A stretch of 64,000 bases of DNA from an uncultured Chitinophaga sp. (GCF_902168175.1 NZ_CABHOU010000092.1:186001-250000); one strand, 5' to 3'. Positions 52,654 through 61,516 are shown, numbered from the stretch's first letter. Notes: a model not told the origin generated them from the letters alone. Translations and numbers: made by a program.

Positions 52654-52677
52654 AAAAAAGTCCGCTGGACAGCGGAC
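52654..52677 (-). terminator. Leftward terminator downstream of the recA region
   Basis: GTCCGCTG and CAGCGGAC form an 8-bp perfect stem with a GA loop. On the minus strand it is followed by TTTTTT (52654-52659 on the plus strand is AAAAAA). It lies about 400 bases past the recA stop with no convincing gene between. Confidence 0.8.
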
Positions 52678-52870
52678 TCTGTTACTAAACTAACCCAAAC
52701 AAACGTTTAATTAAATGGTTTAATGTCAACGTTGTAAAATCTTATATCGGGCAGACTAGCCGGTATTTCCGGCAGGCTGCTATTTTGTTATTTTGCTAAT
52801 CGAAACTTGCGGCTTCTTGTTTCTGTTACGGCTTCTGACTCAATACGTAGTTTCAGTTCTAACCTTATAC

Positions 52871-53014
52871 TTTGGTTTGAGTTTTATGCTCCTCCGGCAG
52901 TTTAAGTTTTGTCCTCCCTTTGGTTTGAGTTTTATGCTCATCCGGCAGTTTAGGTTTCGTCCTCTCCCTTTGGTTTGAGCTTTATGCTCATCCGGCAGTT
53001 TAAGTTTTGTCTTC
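52871..53014. repeat. Triple 48-50 bp direct repeat downstream of recA
   Basis: Three near-identical units begin at 52871, 52919 and 52969, so the periods are 48 and 50 bases. Each unit runs TTTGGTTTGAG, a TTTATGCTC block, TCCGGCAGTTT and a T-rich end. Copies differ at a handful of positions. The change of period from 48 to 50 breaks any reading frame, so the repeat is not a coding repeat. It sits between the recA stop and the leftward terminator. Confidence 0.85.
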
Positions 53015-53083
53015 ACCACACAGTTGAAGCCTTTTGCCCTCCACCAATCTTCAAACTTCAGCAATTACTAAAGCTCGCAAACC

Positions 53084-54100
53084 TTAAGCATTCGCCGCAG
53101 CCTGCTGTTCCAGCAACTTCGCTTTGATCTTGCCTTCGATTTCGTTCGCTAATTCAGGATTGTCCTGGAGCAGGGTTTTAACTGCGTCACGACCCTGGCC
53201 GAGTTTGTTGGTATCATAACTGAACCAGCTACCGCTTTTCTGAACGATACCGAATTCAACACCCATATCGATCAGCTCACCAACCTTGGAAATGCCGTAA
53301 CCGAAGATGATATCGAATTCCGCCTGGCGGAAAGGAGGAGCTACTTTATTTTTTACCACCTTTACTTTTACACGGTTACCTACCGCTTCATCGCCATCTT
53401 TAATCTGGCTCATACGGCGGATATCCAGACGTACAGAAGCGTAGAACTTCAGTGCATTACCACCAGTAGTGGTTTCGGGGTTACCGAACATCACACCGAT
53501 CTTTTCACGAAGCTGGTTAATGAATATGCAGCAGCAATTGGTTTTGGAAATAGTCGCTGTCAGTTTACGAAGTGCCTGTGACATCAATCTTGCCTGCAGG
53601 CCCATCTTGCTTTCTCCCATTTCGCCTTCCAACTCACCTTTTGGAACCAGGGCAGCTACGGAGTCAATTACCACTACGTCTACCGCTCCGGAAAGAATAA
53701 GACGGTCGGCGATTTCCAATGCCTGCTCACCATGGTCGGGTTGTGATATAAGCAGTGAATCTACATCTACACCCAGACGCTGTGCATAGGCGCTATCAAA
53801 CGCATGCTCGGCATCGATGATGGCACAGATACCGCCTTTCTTTTGTGCTTCGGCTATAGTATGAATCGCCACGGTGGTTTTACCGGAGGATTCAGGGCCG
53901 TATATTTCTACAATCCTGCCTTTAGGGAGACCGCCAATGCCGAGCGCAATGTCCAAACCAAGAGATCCCGTTGAGATGATCTCCATCGGTACAACACCTT
54001 TTTCGCCCATCATCATCACGGACCCTTTACCGAAATCCTTGTCTATTTTGTCCATTGTAAGGCGTAACGCCTTCAATTTTTCTGCATTGGCTGTTGACAT
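53084..54100 (-). CDS. recA: Recombinase RecA
   Basis: A 338-residue strand-exchange protein that also stimulates LexA-type cleavage. The P-loop is EIYGPESSGKTTVA, followed by FIDAEHAFDSAYA, INQLREKIGVMFGNPETTTGGNALKFYAS and the C-terminal domain. The length is normal. The -7 box TAAATTTG lies on the minus strand at 54120-54127, 20 bases upstream of the ATG. I find no SOS box. It is followed by an about 400-base tail with repeats before the leftward terminator. Confidence 0.98.
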   Translation of the reverse strand: MSTANAEKLKALRLTMDKIDKDFGKGSVMMMGEKGVVPMEIISTGSLGLDIALGIGGLPKGRIVEIYGPESSGKTTVAIHTIAEAQKKGGICAIIDAEHAFDSAYAQRLGVDVDSLLISQPDHGEQALEIADRLILSGAVDVVVIDSVAALVPKGELEGEMGESKMGLQARLMSQALRKLTATISKTNCCCIFINQLREKIGVMFGNPETTTGGNALKFYASVRLDIRRMSQIKDGDEAVGNRVKVKVVKNKVAPPFRQAEFDIIFGYGISKVGELIDMGVEFGIVQKSGSWFSYDTNKLGQGRDAVKTLLQDNPELANEIEGKIKAKLLEQQAAANA

Positions 54101-54119
54101 AATTAGTAAGTATTTATTA

Positions 54120-54127
54120 CAAATTTA
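54120..54127 (-). promoter_or_regulatory. Candidate -7 box of recA
   Basis: The minus strand reads TAAATTTG, a match to TAnnTTTG, 20 bases upstream of the recA ATG. A possible -33 lies about 28 bases further, which is longer than usual. Confidence 0.45.
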
Positions 54128-54146
54128 ATGGTTCTGCTAAGGTATA

Positions 54147-54287
54147 ATGTTATTTCAAATTATCCTAAAAAAATTAGCATTTATTATTCACGTGCTAATA
54201 TTTATAGTAACGCTCGTTGGTTTCTTTTGGGTTAACCCTCAAGGACAATACAAAGATCATCCCCCGCCACGCACAGGATCTGCGTAG
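54147..54287 (+). CDS. Possible 46-residue single-helix membrane peptide divergent from recA
   Basis: An open frame from ATG 54147 to TAG 54287. The translation starts MLFQIILKKLAFIIHVLIF, has one clear transmembrane helix (about 10-28) and a polar, proline-rich tail (DHPPPRTG). A TAAGG lies 6-10 bases upstream as a possible ribosome site. It is short, but its hydrophobic core and positive residues before the helix look like a real membrane protein. It faces away from recA, and the start is only 46 bases from the recA ATG. Confidence 0.4.
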   Translation: MLFQIILKKLAFIIHVLIFIVTLVGFFWVNPQGQYKDHPPPRTGSA

Positions 54288-54320
54288 TAAAAAAAGAATA
54301 GAAATAATTTTAAGGAACGG

Positions 54321-55007
54321 TTAACCGAGAATCCACCAGGCGATCAGCTGAGCGAGTATGCCGGTAAATAAGCCAATATACACCTCCCATGTAGTGTGGG
54401 CCGATAATACGAGCCTGGAGGTAGCCGCAATGCCCGTAAACACAAGTATTACGCCCAATGGCAGCGACACGTTCAGGCCGAGTCCCCACATCAATACAAG
54501 GAAAAAGCCTATAACGCCGCCCCAGCCCGTGGTGTGCATACTGATCTTTATAAAATTGTTGGCCACCAGGCAAATACTGGCGGTAAGAAATATGCCCAGG
54601 AAAAAGGAAGTAAAGAAACCAGGGGCCGCACCTTCTCTTAAAAAGGTGTAAAACGCCCAAAAGTAAAATATGATCGTGGCTACGTAGGGAATGATCCTGT
54701 CGCGCTGGGTTGCCATGTGTACAGAAGAAACAAAGCCCAGCGCCGTACATAACAGCACCACCAGCATCGGGAACACCAGTGTGTTAAGGGCTACCCGGAA
54801 GTATAACACGTCGTAAGGCAAACGCAGACTTGAGGCCTTAAAGGCGGTGAAATACTCCGGCAGCGCCGTTACCGCCATAAAGGTAACCAGTACCGGTAAA
54901 AATAAGGGGTGTAGTAAATACGAAAACAGTTTGGCCGCAAACGTAAGCCCATCCGGAAATTCCGGCCGCTTCGCCTTACGGCTGGCCTGTACATACAAGT
55001 CTTCCAT
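54321..55007 (-). CDS. PAP2-superfamily-like membrane protein
   Basis: A 228-residue membrane protein with about six helices. The C-terminal helix block SRLVLSAHTTWEVYIG has the spacing of the third PAP2 phosphatase motif (SRx5Hx3D), but the last residue is Glu instead of Asp. A KISMHTTGWGG block sits where the PSGH motif is expected. The first motif is not clear. It may be a diverged lipid-phosphatase-like protein of reduced or changed activity. It lies 23 bases downstream of the rpoN stop on the same strand. Confidence 0.7.
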   Translation of the reverse strand: MEDLYVQASRKAKRPEFPDGLTFAAKLFSYLLHPLFLPVLVTFMAVTALPEYFTAFKASSLRLPYDVLYFRVALNTLVFPMLVVLLCTALGFVSSVHMATQRDRIIPYVATIIFYFWAFYTFLREGAAPGFFTSFFLGIFLTASICLVANNFIKISMHTTGWGGVIGFFLVLMWGLGLNVSLPLGVILVFTGIAATSRLVLSAHTTWEVYIGLFTGILAQLIAWWILG

Positions 55008-55030
55008 GTTTTGAAAAGTTCTGCGCGAAA

Positions 55031-56521
55031 TTAAAGTTCTTTCCGCAGACGGGCTACAGGTATATTTAATTGTTCCCTGTATTTGGCCACCGTACGGCGC
55101 GCAATATTGTAACCCTTATCCTGGAGCATTTTGGTAAGATTCTCGTCGCTCAGGGGCTTGCGCTTGTTTTCGCCGCCAATGAGGTCGGAAAGGATCTTTT
55201 TCACCTCACGCGTAGATACTTCTTCGCCGCTATCGGTAGAAAGCGACTCAGAGAAGAAGAACTTGAGCTTAAAGGTCCCGAACTCGGTTTGCACATATTT
55301 ACTGTTGGCCACGCGGCTTACAGTGGAAATGTCGAGCTGGGTGATATCCGCAATGTCTTTCAGGATCATGGGCTTCATGGTGGTCTCGTCGCCCGTAAGG
55401 AAGAAATCGTGCTGATAGTTCATAATGGCTTCCATGGTGGAAAGCAGGGTGTGTTGCCTTTGTTTGATGGCGTCTATGAACCACTTGGCGGCATCGATCT
55501 TCTGTTTGATGAAGAGAACTGCCTCTTTCTGACGCTTGTCCTTTTTATCGCCACGGTCGTAGTCGCGGAGCATGTCGCGGTAACCTTCGGAAATACGGAG
55601 GTCGGGCGCGTTCTTGGAATTGAGCGACAGTTCGAGTTTGCCGTTATTATTGAGAATAAAGAAGTCGGGTATTACATAACTCTCCGCCTTGTTGATGGTA
55701 GCGTGATTGCCACCTGGTTTTGGATTGAGGCGGATAATTTGGGTGATGGCCTCTTTAAGGTCATCGTCGGAAAGGCCAAGCGATTTCTGGATTTTCTCGT
55801 AGTGCTTCTTCGTAAACTCGTCGAAGTAATACTCGAGGATCTGGATGGCGGTATGTACACCGGGATCGTCCTGGGGACGGCGTTTCAATTGCAGCAACAG
55901 GCATTCTTTGAGGTCTGCGCAGCAAACGCCGGGAGGGTCGAATTCCTGGATTATTTTAATCAGTTCTTTGATTTCTTCTTCGTCAGTAGAAATGTTCTGG
56001 GAGAAAGAAAGGTCATCAACAATCGCACTTACTTCCCTGCGCAAATAGCCATCGTCATCAATACTGCCGATCACCTGCTGGGCAATAGCGGATTTGCGGT
56101 CGGGCAGTTCCAGCATACCCAACTGATTAAGCAGGTAATCGTGGAAAGATGTTTCTACCTTAATAGGAATGGTGCGCTGCTCGTCCGGATCGGGGTAATT
56201 GTCATCGCGGAGTTTGTAGTCCGCAATGTCATCGTCTCCCTCGCTCACATATTCGGAAATATCAATATTGTCGTACTCGTTTTCACTGCCATCGGGTTCA
56301 AAATCATCGGTTTCTCCCTCTTCGGCGGCGGTTTCTGTATTCTGAAATTCCTCGGCTGGCTGCTGTTCGTCTTCTCCGTACTCCAATGCAGGATTTTCTT
56401 CCAGTTCTTCCTTAATACGTTCTTCCAGTATAGCCGTAGGAACCTGTAGCAGTTTCATTAACTGAATCTGCTGTGGTGAAAGTTTCTGCAGAAGTTTCTG
56501 CTGTTGTGTCTGCTTTAACAT
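55031..56521 (-). CDS. rpoN: RNA polymerase sigma-54 factor
   Basis: A 496-residue alternative sigma factor used with AAA+ activators. The Gln-rich N-terminal activator region (LKQTQQQKLLQKLSPQQIQLMKLLQ in part) and the acidic stretch are followed by the core-binding domain. The C-terminal DNA-binding part carries the RpoN box ARRTVAKYREQ near residue 475. The length is typical. Its stop (55031) is 23 bases from the PAP2-like gene start, on the same strand. The rnhB gene lies upstream in the same direction. Confidence 0.97.
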   Translation of the reverse strand: MLKQTQQQKLLQKLSPQQIQLMKLLQVPTAILEERIKEELEENPALEYGEDEQQPAEEFQNTETAAEEGETDDFEPDGSENEYDNIDISEYVSEGDDDIADYKLRDDNYPDPDEQRTIPIKVETSFHDYLLNQLGMLELPDRKSAIAQQVIGSIDDDGYLRREVSAIVDDLSFSQNISTDEEEIKELIKIIQEFDPPGVCCADLKECLLLQLKRRPQDDPGVHTAIQILEYYFDEFTKKHYEKIQKSLGLSDDDLKEAITQIIRLNPKPGGNHATINKAESYVIPDFFILNNNGKLELSLNSKNAPDLRISEGYRDMLRDYDRGDKKDKRQKEAVLFIKQKIDAAKWFIDAIKQRQHTLLSTMEAIMNYQHDFFLTGDETTMKPMILKDIADITQLDISTVSRVANSKYVQTEFGTFKLKFFFSESLSTDSGEEVSTREVKKILSDLIGGENKRKPLSDENLTKMLQDKGYNIARRTVAKYREQLNIPVARLRKEL

Positions 56522-56601
56522 GACTTATCTATCGGGCTCAAAATTAAAGATATATACAGTTTCTAAATTAGGTTGTTGTGTTGTTGGCAATCGGTATAAA
56601 G

Positions 56602-57216
56602 TCATTCTGCATCCAGGTCCAGTCCTAACTCGAGCTGTGCTGGCAGCAGGCGGAACGTTTTCCGGTGAAAGGGCGTATCGCCATGTTCCCGGATAGCGTT
56701 GCGGTGTTGCCGCGTTGGATAACCTTTGTTCACTTTCCAGCCATAATGCGGAAACTGATCGTGAAGCTGGTGCATGAATTCGTCCCGGTAAGTTTTGGCA
56801 AGAATAGAAGCAGCGGCTATTGAAGCATACTTTCCATCGCCCTGGACGATACATTCATGTGGCGTTTCCCCATATGGCAGAAAACGGTTTCCATCGACAA
56901 GGATCAATCCGGGTTGCATCAATAACTGTGCCAATGCTTTGTGCATAGCCTTGAACGAGGCTTTCAGGATATTGATCTCATCTATCTCCACATTACATAC
57001 ACTCGCTACTGCATAGGCTATAGCTTTCTCTTCTATAATAAGGCGCAGTTCGTTACGGTGCCCTTCTTTCATCTGCTTGGAATCATTAAGCAGGGGATGA
57101 CGGAAGTTTTTGGGCAGAATAACGGCCGCAGCAAATACAGGACCTGCCAGGCAACCCCTTCCGGCTTCATCACAGCCAGCTTCCAACATTTCTTTCTGAA
57201 AAAAAGACTTCAGCAA
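56602..57216 (-). CDS. rnhB: Ribonuclease HII
   Basis: A 204-residue enzyme that cuts RNA in RNA-DNA hybrids and removes ribonucleotides from DNA. The catalytic EAGCDEAGRGCLAGPVFAA block, the LVDGNRFLP block and GDGKYASIAAASILAKTYRD are in place. I keep the ATG at 57216 because the MLK-F pattern before the first motif fits relatives; 57189 is possible. A leftward transcript with rpoN and the PAP2-like gene is possible (81-base gap to rpoN). Confidence 0.97.
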   Translation of the reverse strand: MLKSFFQKEMLEAGCDEAGRGCLAGPVFAAAVILPKNFRHPLLNDSKQMKEGHRNELRLIIEEKAIAYAVASVCNVEIDEINILKASFKAMHKALAQLLMQPGLILVDGNRFLPYGETPHECIVQGDGKYASIAAASILAKTYRDEFMHQLHDQFPHYGWKVNKGYPTRQHRNAIREHGDTPFHRKTFRLLPAQLELGLDLDAE

Positions 57217-57297
57217 TGGGTCAGGTTTAGTTGGGGTAAATTTACAAAAAGTGGGATTGTATGGAAATGAAATACATGAAAGAGCAGAAAAAAGATA

Positions 57298-58086
57298 TCA
57301 GAGCCGGTACATCACGGATGCGCCATAGGAAAGATTGCCTGAAATATAAGCAGATAAGCCGGGTTCCTTGATAAAAAGCATCCCGAACCGCTGCTCGACC
57401 CCAAAACTCACTTTTCCCTGGGGGAAGAAACGAATACCAAAAGGGAAAATAAGTCCGGTTTCGATACTGTTCTTCATATTATGGTACATGGTAATTTCCT
57501 GCACCACTTCGGCTGAGCCATCTTCATAACCGGCACTCCTGGTAAGCCGCTCGCGGATTTGCCCGGTAAAACTGTACATCATTCGCAGACCCGCGCCTCC
57601 GAACAACTGTATTCTCCTCCGGGGCGTGCTTTTCAACAAAAAGTCTGCATAAACCCCAAGATAGTGGCGCTTTGGTTTATAAGCAACACGGGTAATCCGC
57701 GTTACATCGCTGTAACGAATGGAGGTATCCAGCGAAATTGTTTTGTAATTGTAACTCACATATTCGACGCCTACCCGCAGTTCCTTGCGCAAATTGTAGG
57801 CATCCCTCCGCTTATTGTAGAACTCCCATGAAGTGTAGAGCGCTACGTGTACACCGCCGGTGTTAATGAACTGGTCTTGCTCACGATAGAGGGTGTCGGT
57901 ATTAAAAGCGGGAAAATGTTCGGTTTCCTTTACGCGGGAAGGCATCTCTGATAATTGTCCCGGCCGGGCTCCGCTGAAATAAGCGCCGGCATAACCATGT
58001 ACGCTGCCCAGTTTTAGTGCAGGTTGTTGCGCGAGGGCTAACTGGCAATAAGACACAGATAACAGTAGGCACAATATGGTTCGCAT
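57298..58086 (-). CDS. Outer-membrane beta-barrel-like hypothetical protein
   Basis: A 262-residue exported protein. The signal peptide ends LALAQ. The mature chain shows regular amphipathic strands (LRVGVEYVSYNYKTISLD, KRHYLGVYADFLLK and RIQLFGGAGLRMMYSF) and ends with an aromatic residue pattern near the C-terminus, as outer-membrane barrels do. I recognise no family. A small porin-like or structural barrel is the best guess. Confidence 0.7.
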   Translation of the reverse strand: MRTILCLLLSVSYCQLALAQQPALKLGSVHGYAGAYFSGARPGQLSEMPSRVKETEHFPAFNTDTLYREQDQFINTGGVHVALYTSWEFYNKRRDAYNLRKELRVGVEYVSYNYKTISLDTSIRYSDVTRITRVAYKPKRHYLGVYADFLLKSTPRRRIQLFGGAGLRMMYSFTGQIRERLTRSAGYEDGSAEVVQEITMYHNMKNSIETGLIFPFGIRFFPQGKVSFGVEQRFGMLFIKEPGLSAYISGNLSYGASVMYRL

Positions 58087-58150
58087 GCAGGGTTGAATAA
58101 ATCTATTCTAATATACACATAAATCCGCGTAGTATTGACGATTTCTGACG

Positions 58151-58158
58151 TAATTTTG
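58151..58158 (+). promoter_or_regulatory. Candidate -7 box of ctaA
   Basis: TAATTTTG matches TAnnTTTG and ends 8 bases before the ATG at 58167. A TTG at 58135 is 13 bases upstream, which is closer than usual for the -33 element. Confidence 0.4.
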
Positions 58159-58166
58159 CCGCGTTT

Positions 58167-59201
58167 ATGAATACAAATAGTTACAAACAGAACCGGGCCA
58201 TTATTATCTGGCTTTTCGTGGGAGTAGGTATGATCATCGTGCAGGTTTTACTGGGCGGCATCACCCGTTTAACGGGCTCCGGACTTTCGATAACTGAGTG
58301 GAAACCAATCATGGGCGCGCTGCCGCCTATGAACGAAAGGGCCTGGCAGGAGGCGTTTGACAAATACCAGCAGATTGCGCAGTATAAACTGGTGAACGAA
58401 CATTTTACGCTGCAGGACTTTAAAAGCATCTTCTTCTGGGAGTGGCTGCACCGTAACTGGGCGCGCCTTATCGGCATTGTATTTTTTATCCCCTTTGTGA
58501 TATTTATAGTAAAAAAGAAAATCAGCCGCGAGATGATCAATCCCATGATCATACTCTTTTTACTGGGCGGTTTACAGGGAGCAATCGGATGGATAATGGT
58601 ACAGAGCGGGTTAAACGAAACTGATATTTCGGTGAGCCACATCCGATTGTCTATTCACTTTATTGCTGCGCTGGTGTTACTGGTATATACATTCTGGTTT
58701 GCGTTGAAGTTGAGCGTGCCGGTAAAAGAAATATTGCCGCAGCCGGGATTGCGTAATCTTAACAACTGGATACTGATACTGCTCACCATCCAACTTATTT
58801 ACGGAGGTTTTATGGCCGGGCTGGATGCAGCGCTGGCTGCCGCAACCTGGCCGGATATTAATGGAATGATGGTGCCGCGCATGTCAGGTGGCGAAGGATT
58901 CCTGAACAGTATTACGCACAACCTGATGGCCATCCATTTTATTCACCGCGGGCTGGCCTATGTGCTTACAATACTGATCGCGCTCTGGTTCTGGAAGGTG
59001 GCAGCCACGCCGGAAAACAGTCTTTTACATCGTACAAGACTGCTTCCTTTGCTGATAGTGCTTTTGCAAGTGTTTCTCGGCGTTGTTACGGTGCTTAACA
59101 GTAAATCTCAAATTCCTTTATACTACGCCCTGCTGCACCAGTTTGTGGGTATGTTGCTGCTGATGGTAATGACGTGGACACGTTTCCTGGTAAAGAAATA
59201 A
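58167..59201 (+). CDS. ctaA: Haem A synthase (CtaA/Cox15 family)
   Basis: A 344-residue membrane enzyme that oxidises the methyl group of haem O to give haem A for cytochrome oxidase. About eight helices are predicted. The GGITRLTGSGLSITEWKPIMGALPP block, FFWEWLHRNWAR with His, LSIHFIAALVLL, AIHFIHRGLAYV and LLHQFVGMLL supply the haem ligand histidines of the family. The single-polypeptide Cox15-like type is common in Bacteroidota. No oxidase genes are adjacent. Confidence 0.95.
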   Translation: MNTNSYKQNRAIIIWLFVGVGMIIVQVLLGGITRLTGSGLSITEWKPIMGALPPMNERAWQEAFDKYQQIAQYKLVNEHFTLQDFKSIFFWEWLHRNWARLIGIVFFIPFVIFIVKKKISREMINPMIILFLLGGLQGAIGWIMVQSGLNETDISVSHIRLSIHFIAALVLLVYTFWFALKLSVPVKEILPQPGLRNLNNWILILLTIQLIYGGFMAGLDAALAAATWPDINGMMVPRMSGGEGFLNSITHNLMAIHFIHRGLAYVLTILIALWFWKVAATPENSLLHRTRLLPLLIVLLQVFLGVVTVLNSKSQIPLYYALLHQFVGMLLLMVMTWTRFLVKK

Positions 59202-59265
59202 AAAGGAGGGGAAGGAAGGGGCGCTTCGAATTTTTCCGTAAGTTTATCGAAACGACCGGTCACAA

Positions 59266-61491
59266 GTGAAATATTTTGTGTTCAAATTTTACTATTCCTT
59301 CCCTATTCAGTTACTGCTGTTGCACTTTAGAAAGTACCAGGTGTTGTTGATATTTTGGCTCATCCTGTTTAGTACCATCTTTGGCGGTTTTGCAAAGGTA
59401 TTTGGGGGAGATGCGCTTTATCTGGCGCCAGAGTACCTGGGAGAGGTGAATTTTTACAGCACTACCATGCTGGGAATGGCCACTGCGGGATTTACCATGA
59501 GCTGGCACATCACGACTTTTATACTACACACCGGCCGGTTTAAATTCCTCGCCACCACATCGCAGCCCTTCTTTAAATATTGCCTCAATAATTCCATCAT
59601 TCCGTTTGGCTTTGTGTTTTGCCTGTTACTGCGGTTGTGGCAATACCAGGTATTCCAGGAGCTGAATTCGACGGCAGGTATATTGTTACTGATGGAAGGG
59701 TTTATCTGCGGATACCTCATCATCATCTTTTTCTGCTTCTTTTATTTTTTTAATGCGGATAAGAATATTGGCCGGCGACTGGAAAAGAAGTTCGGCAATC
59801 CCCGCAACTTCCTGCGCACAGTGCTGAAGCCCTCGCAGGAGCCGGATGAAAATGCACTGCCTGTGCATAACTACTTTACGTCTCCCTGGAGGATACGGAG
59901 GGCGCGTAATGTGAATCACTATAACAAACACTTTCTCGATAATATATTTAAGCAGCACCACTTTGCGGCGATGATAACCGTAGGTTGTGCGCTGGTGGCC
60001 CTCGTGATACTCTCGTACCTGATGGACTATTCCGTATTCAGGCTTCCTGCAGGAGCAAGTGTAATGATCTTTTTTGCCTTCCTGATCGGGGTGGCAGGCG
60101 CTTACGCCTACCTGCTGCAAAGCTGGGCGATACCCATGGCTATCGTGCTAATGCTGGTGCTGAACTGGATGGTGAAGCACGACCTCGTGGATAGCCGTAA
60201 CAAGGCTTACGGGATGAATTACCGGAATAAAGATGCGCGGCCGGAATACAGCGTGCAGCATCTCCAGCAGTTCTTTACCGCCGATCGTTCTGAAGCAGAT
60301 AAACAACAAACGTTAAAGATACTTGAAGCCTGGCGCGCCAAGTTCCCGGATTCAGTAAAACCGAAGCTGATTATCGTCAATACCAGCGGCGGCGGATCGC
60401 GATCGGCGCTGTGGACTTTGTGCGTGTTTCAACGGCTGGACAGTATGTTAAACTTCGGCTTTTCGAAACGCACTACCCTGATATCCGGCGCATCGGGCGG
60501 TATGATGGGGGCTACTTATTACAGAGAGTTGTACCTGCGTGCTTTGCAGGGGCAGCAAATTAATCCCTGCGACACGGTTTGGAAGGATAAGATATCGGGC
60601 GATTTACTGAATGCGGTATTTGGTTCGATGGCGGTGAACGATTTTATTACACCTTTCAGGCAATTCAAGATCGGGGATAATAAATATGGCCGGGACAGAG
60701 GGTATGCCTTTGAGATGCAGTTAAACATTAATACCGGTGATGCGTTGGCCAAAACAATCGGAGAATATAAAATACCGGAGCAGCTGGCGGCCATCCCGAT
60801 GCTGATATGGAACGCGACGATTAATGCAGACGGCAGGCGGCTGTTGATTTCTCCGCAGCCGGTGAGTTACCTGTGTGCGGCGGAGTATAAATATCCTAAC
60901 AGGAATGTGAGGGATATCGATGGTGTGGACTTCTCGCAGTTCTTCGCTGATCAGAATGCACAAAACCTCCGTGTGTCCAGCGCTATCCGCATGTGTGCCA
61001 CTTTTCCATACGTTTTGCCTAACGTGTTTTTGCCCAGCAAGCCTATCGTAGATGTAATGGACGCGGGCATACGCGATAACTTTGGACAGGAAACCACCTT
61101 ACGCTATTTATACACCTTCCGCGAGTGGATTAATGAAAACACCAGCGGAGTAATATTTGTGCAGATAAGGGATACCCGCAAAAACGATGTGCATCCGGTA
61201 AAAGCGCACAAAGACCTGGGTGATTTGCTGTTTGAACCGCTGTTTTCGATGCAAACGCATTGGAGCGCCATGCAGGACTTTCACCAGGACCATATGATCA
61301 ATTACATGGAGGGTTATTTTGCAAAAGATATGTTCCAGCGGATCATATTCCAGTATGTGCCGCAGCATGACGATAAAGCAGCGGCGCTGAGCCTGCATCT
61401 TACCTCGCGCGAAAAGCTGGACATCGGACGGGCGTTAGATAACCCGGCCAACCAGAGCGCTTTCCAGTTACTACTGCAAACGGTTAAATAA
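59266..61491 (+). CDS. Membrane-anchored patatin-like phospholipase
   Basis: A 741-residue protein starting with a GTG at 59266. The first 300 residues have about six transmembrane helices, and the C-terminal half is a patatin phospholipase. The patatin marks are IIVNTSGGGSRSALWT (oxyanion loop), GASGGMMGATYY with the nucleophile Ser410 in GxSxG, and VMDAGIRDNFGQ with catalytic Asp599. The N-terminal membrane part without an obvious known domain makes it unusual in size. The lipid acted on is unknown. A purine-rich AGGAGGGGAAGGAAGGGG stretch lies at 59204-59221, far for a ribosome site. Confidence 0.88.
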   Translation: MKYFVFKFYYSFPIQLLLLHFRKYQVLLIFWLILFSTIFGGFAKVFGGDALYLAPEYLGEVNFYSTTMLGMATAGFTMSWHITTFILHTGRFKFLATTSQPFFKYCLNNSIIPFGFVFCLLLRLWQYQVFQELNSTAGILLLMEGFICGYLIIIFFCFFYFFNADKNIGRRLEKKFGNPRNFLRTVLKPSQEPDENALPVHNYFTSPWRIRRARNVNHYNKHFLDNIFKQHHFAAMITVGCALVALVILSYLMDYSVFRLPAGASVMIFFAFLIGVAGAYAYLLQSWAIPMAIVLMLVLNWMVKHDLVDSRNKAYGMNYRNKDARPEYSVQHLQQFFTADRSEADKQQTLKILEAWRAKFPDSVKPKLIIVNTSGGGSRSALWTLCVFQRLDSMLNFGFSKRTTLISGASGGMMGATYYRELYLRALQGQQINPCDTVWKDKISGDLLNAVFGSMAVNDFITPFRQFKIGDNKYGRDRGYAFEMQLNINTGDALAKTIGEYKIPEQLAAIPMLIWNATINADGRRLLISPQPVSYLCAAEYKYPNRNVRDIDGVDFSQFFADQNAQNLRVSSAIRMCATFPYVLPNVFLPSKPIVDVMDAGIRDNFGQETTLRYLYTFREWINENTSGVIFVQIRDTRKNDVHPVKAHKDLGDLLFEPLFSMQTHWSAMQDFHQDHMINYMEGYFAKDMFQRIIFQYVPQHDDKAAALSLHLTSREKLDIGRALDNPANQSAFQLLLQTVK

Positions 61492-61493
61492 AA

Positions 61494-61516
61494 ATGGGAC
61501 GCTAAATGCGTCCCAT
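61494..61516 (+). terminator. Probable terminator of the patatin gene
   Basis: ATGGGACGC and GCGTCCCAT form a 9-bp perfect stem with a TAAAT loop. It is followed by ACTATTTT, so the T tract is weak. It lies 2 bases after the stop. Confidence 0.65.

Larger units (their letters stand above)
52179..53083. other. Gene-poor stretch between mgsA and recA
   Basis: About 900 bases with no convincing gene. In order it holds a small hairpin at 52189-52204, a rightward terminator at 52293-52318, then some 335 bases with no feature. A leftward terminator at 52654-52677 and a triple 48-50 bp repeat at 52871-53014 follow. Short open frames here carry the terminator inside them or shift frame across the repeats. 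The leftward terminator implies a leftward transcript through the repeats, either the recA 3' tail or a separate RNA. Confidence 0.55.

Noticed and set aside
52840..53064. 74-codon open frame on the minus strand through the triple repeat behind recA
   Set aside because: It starts with TTG, and the repeat period changes from 48 to 50 bases, so the repeated residues are read in two different frames. Composition is lysine-rich low complexity. I treat it as noncoding repeat.
52179..53083. Search for tRNA, tmRNA, RNase P RNA or SRP RNA in the gene-poor stretch
   Set aside because: No conserved T-loop, tmRNA start or RNase P core sequence was seen by eye. A covariance-model search would settle this.
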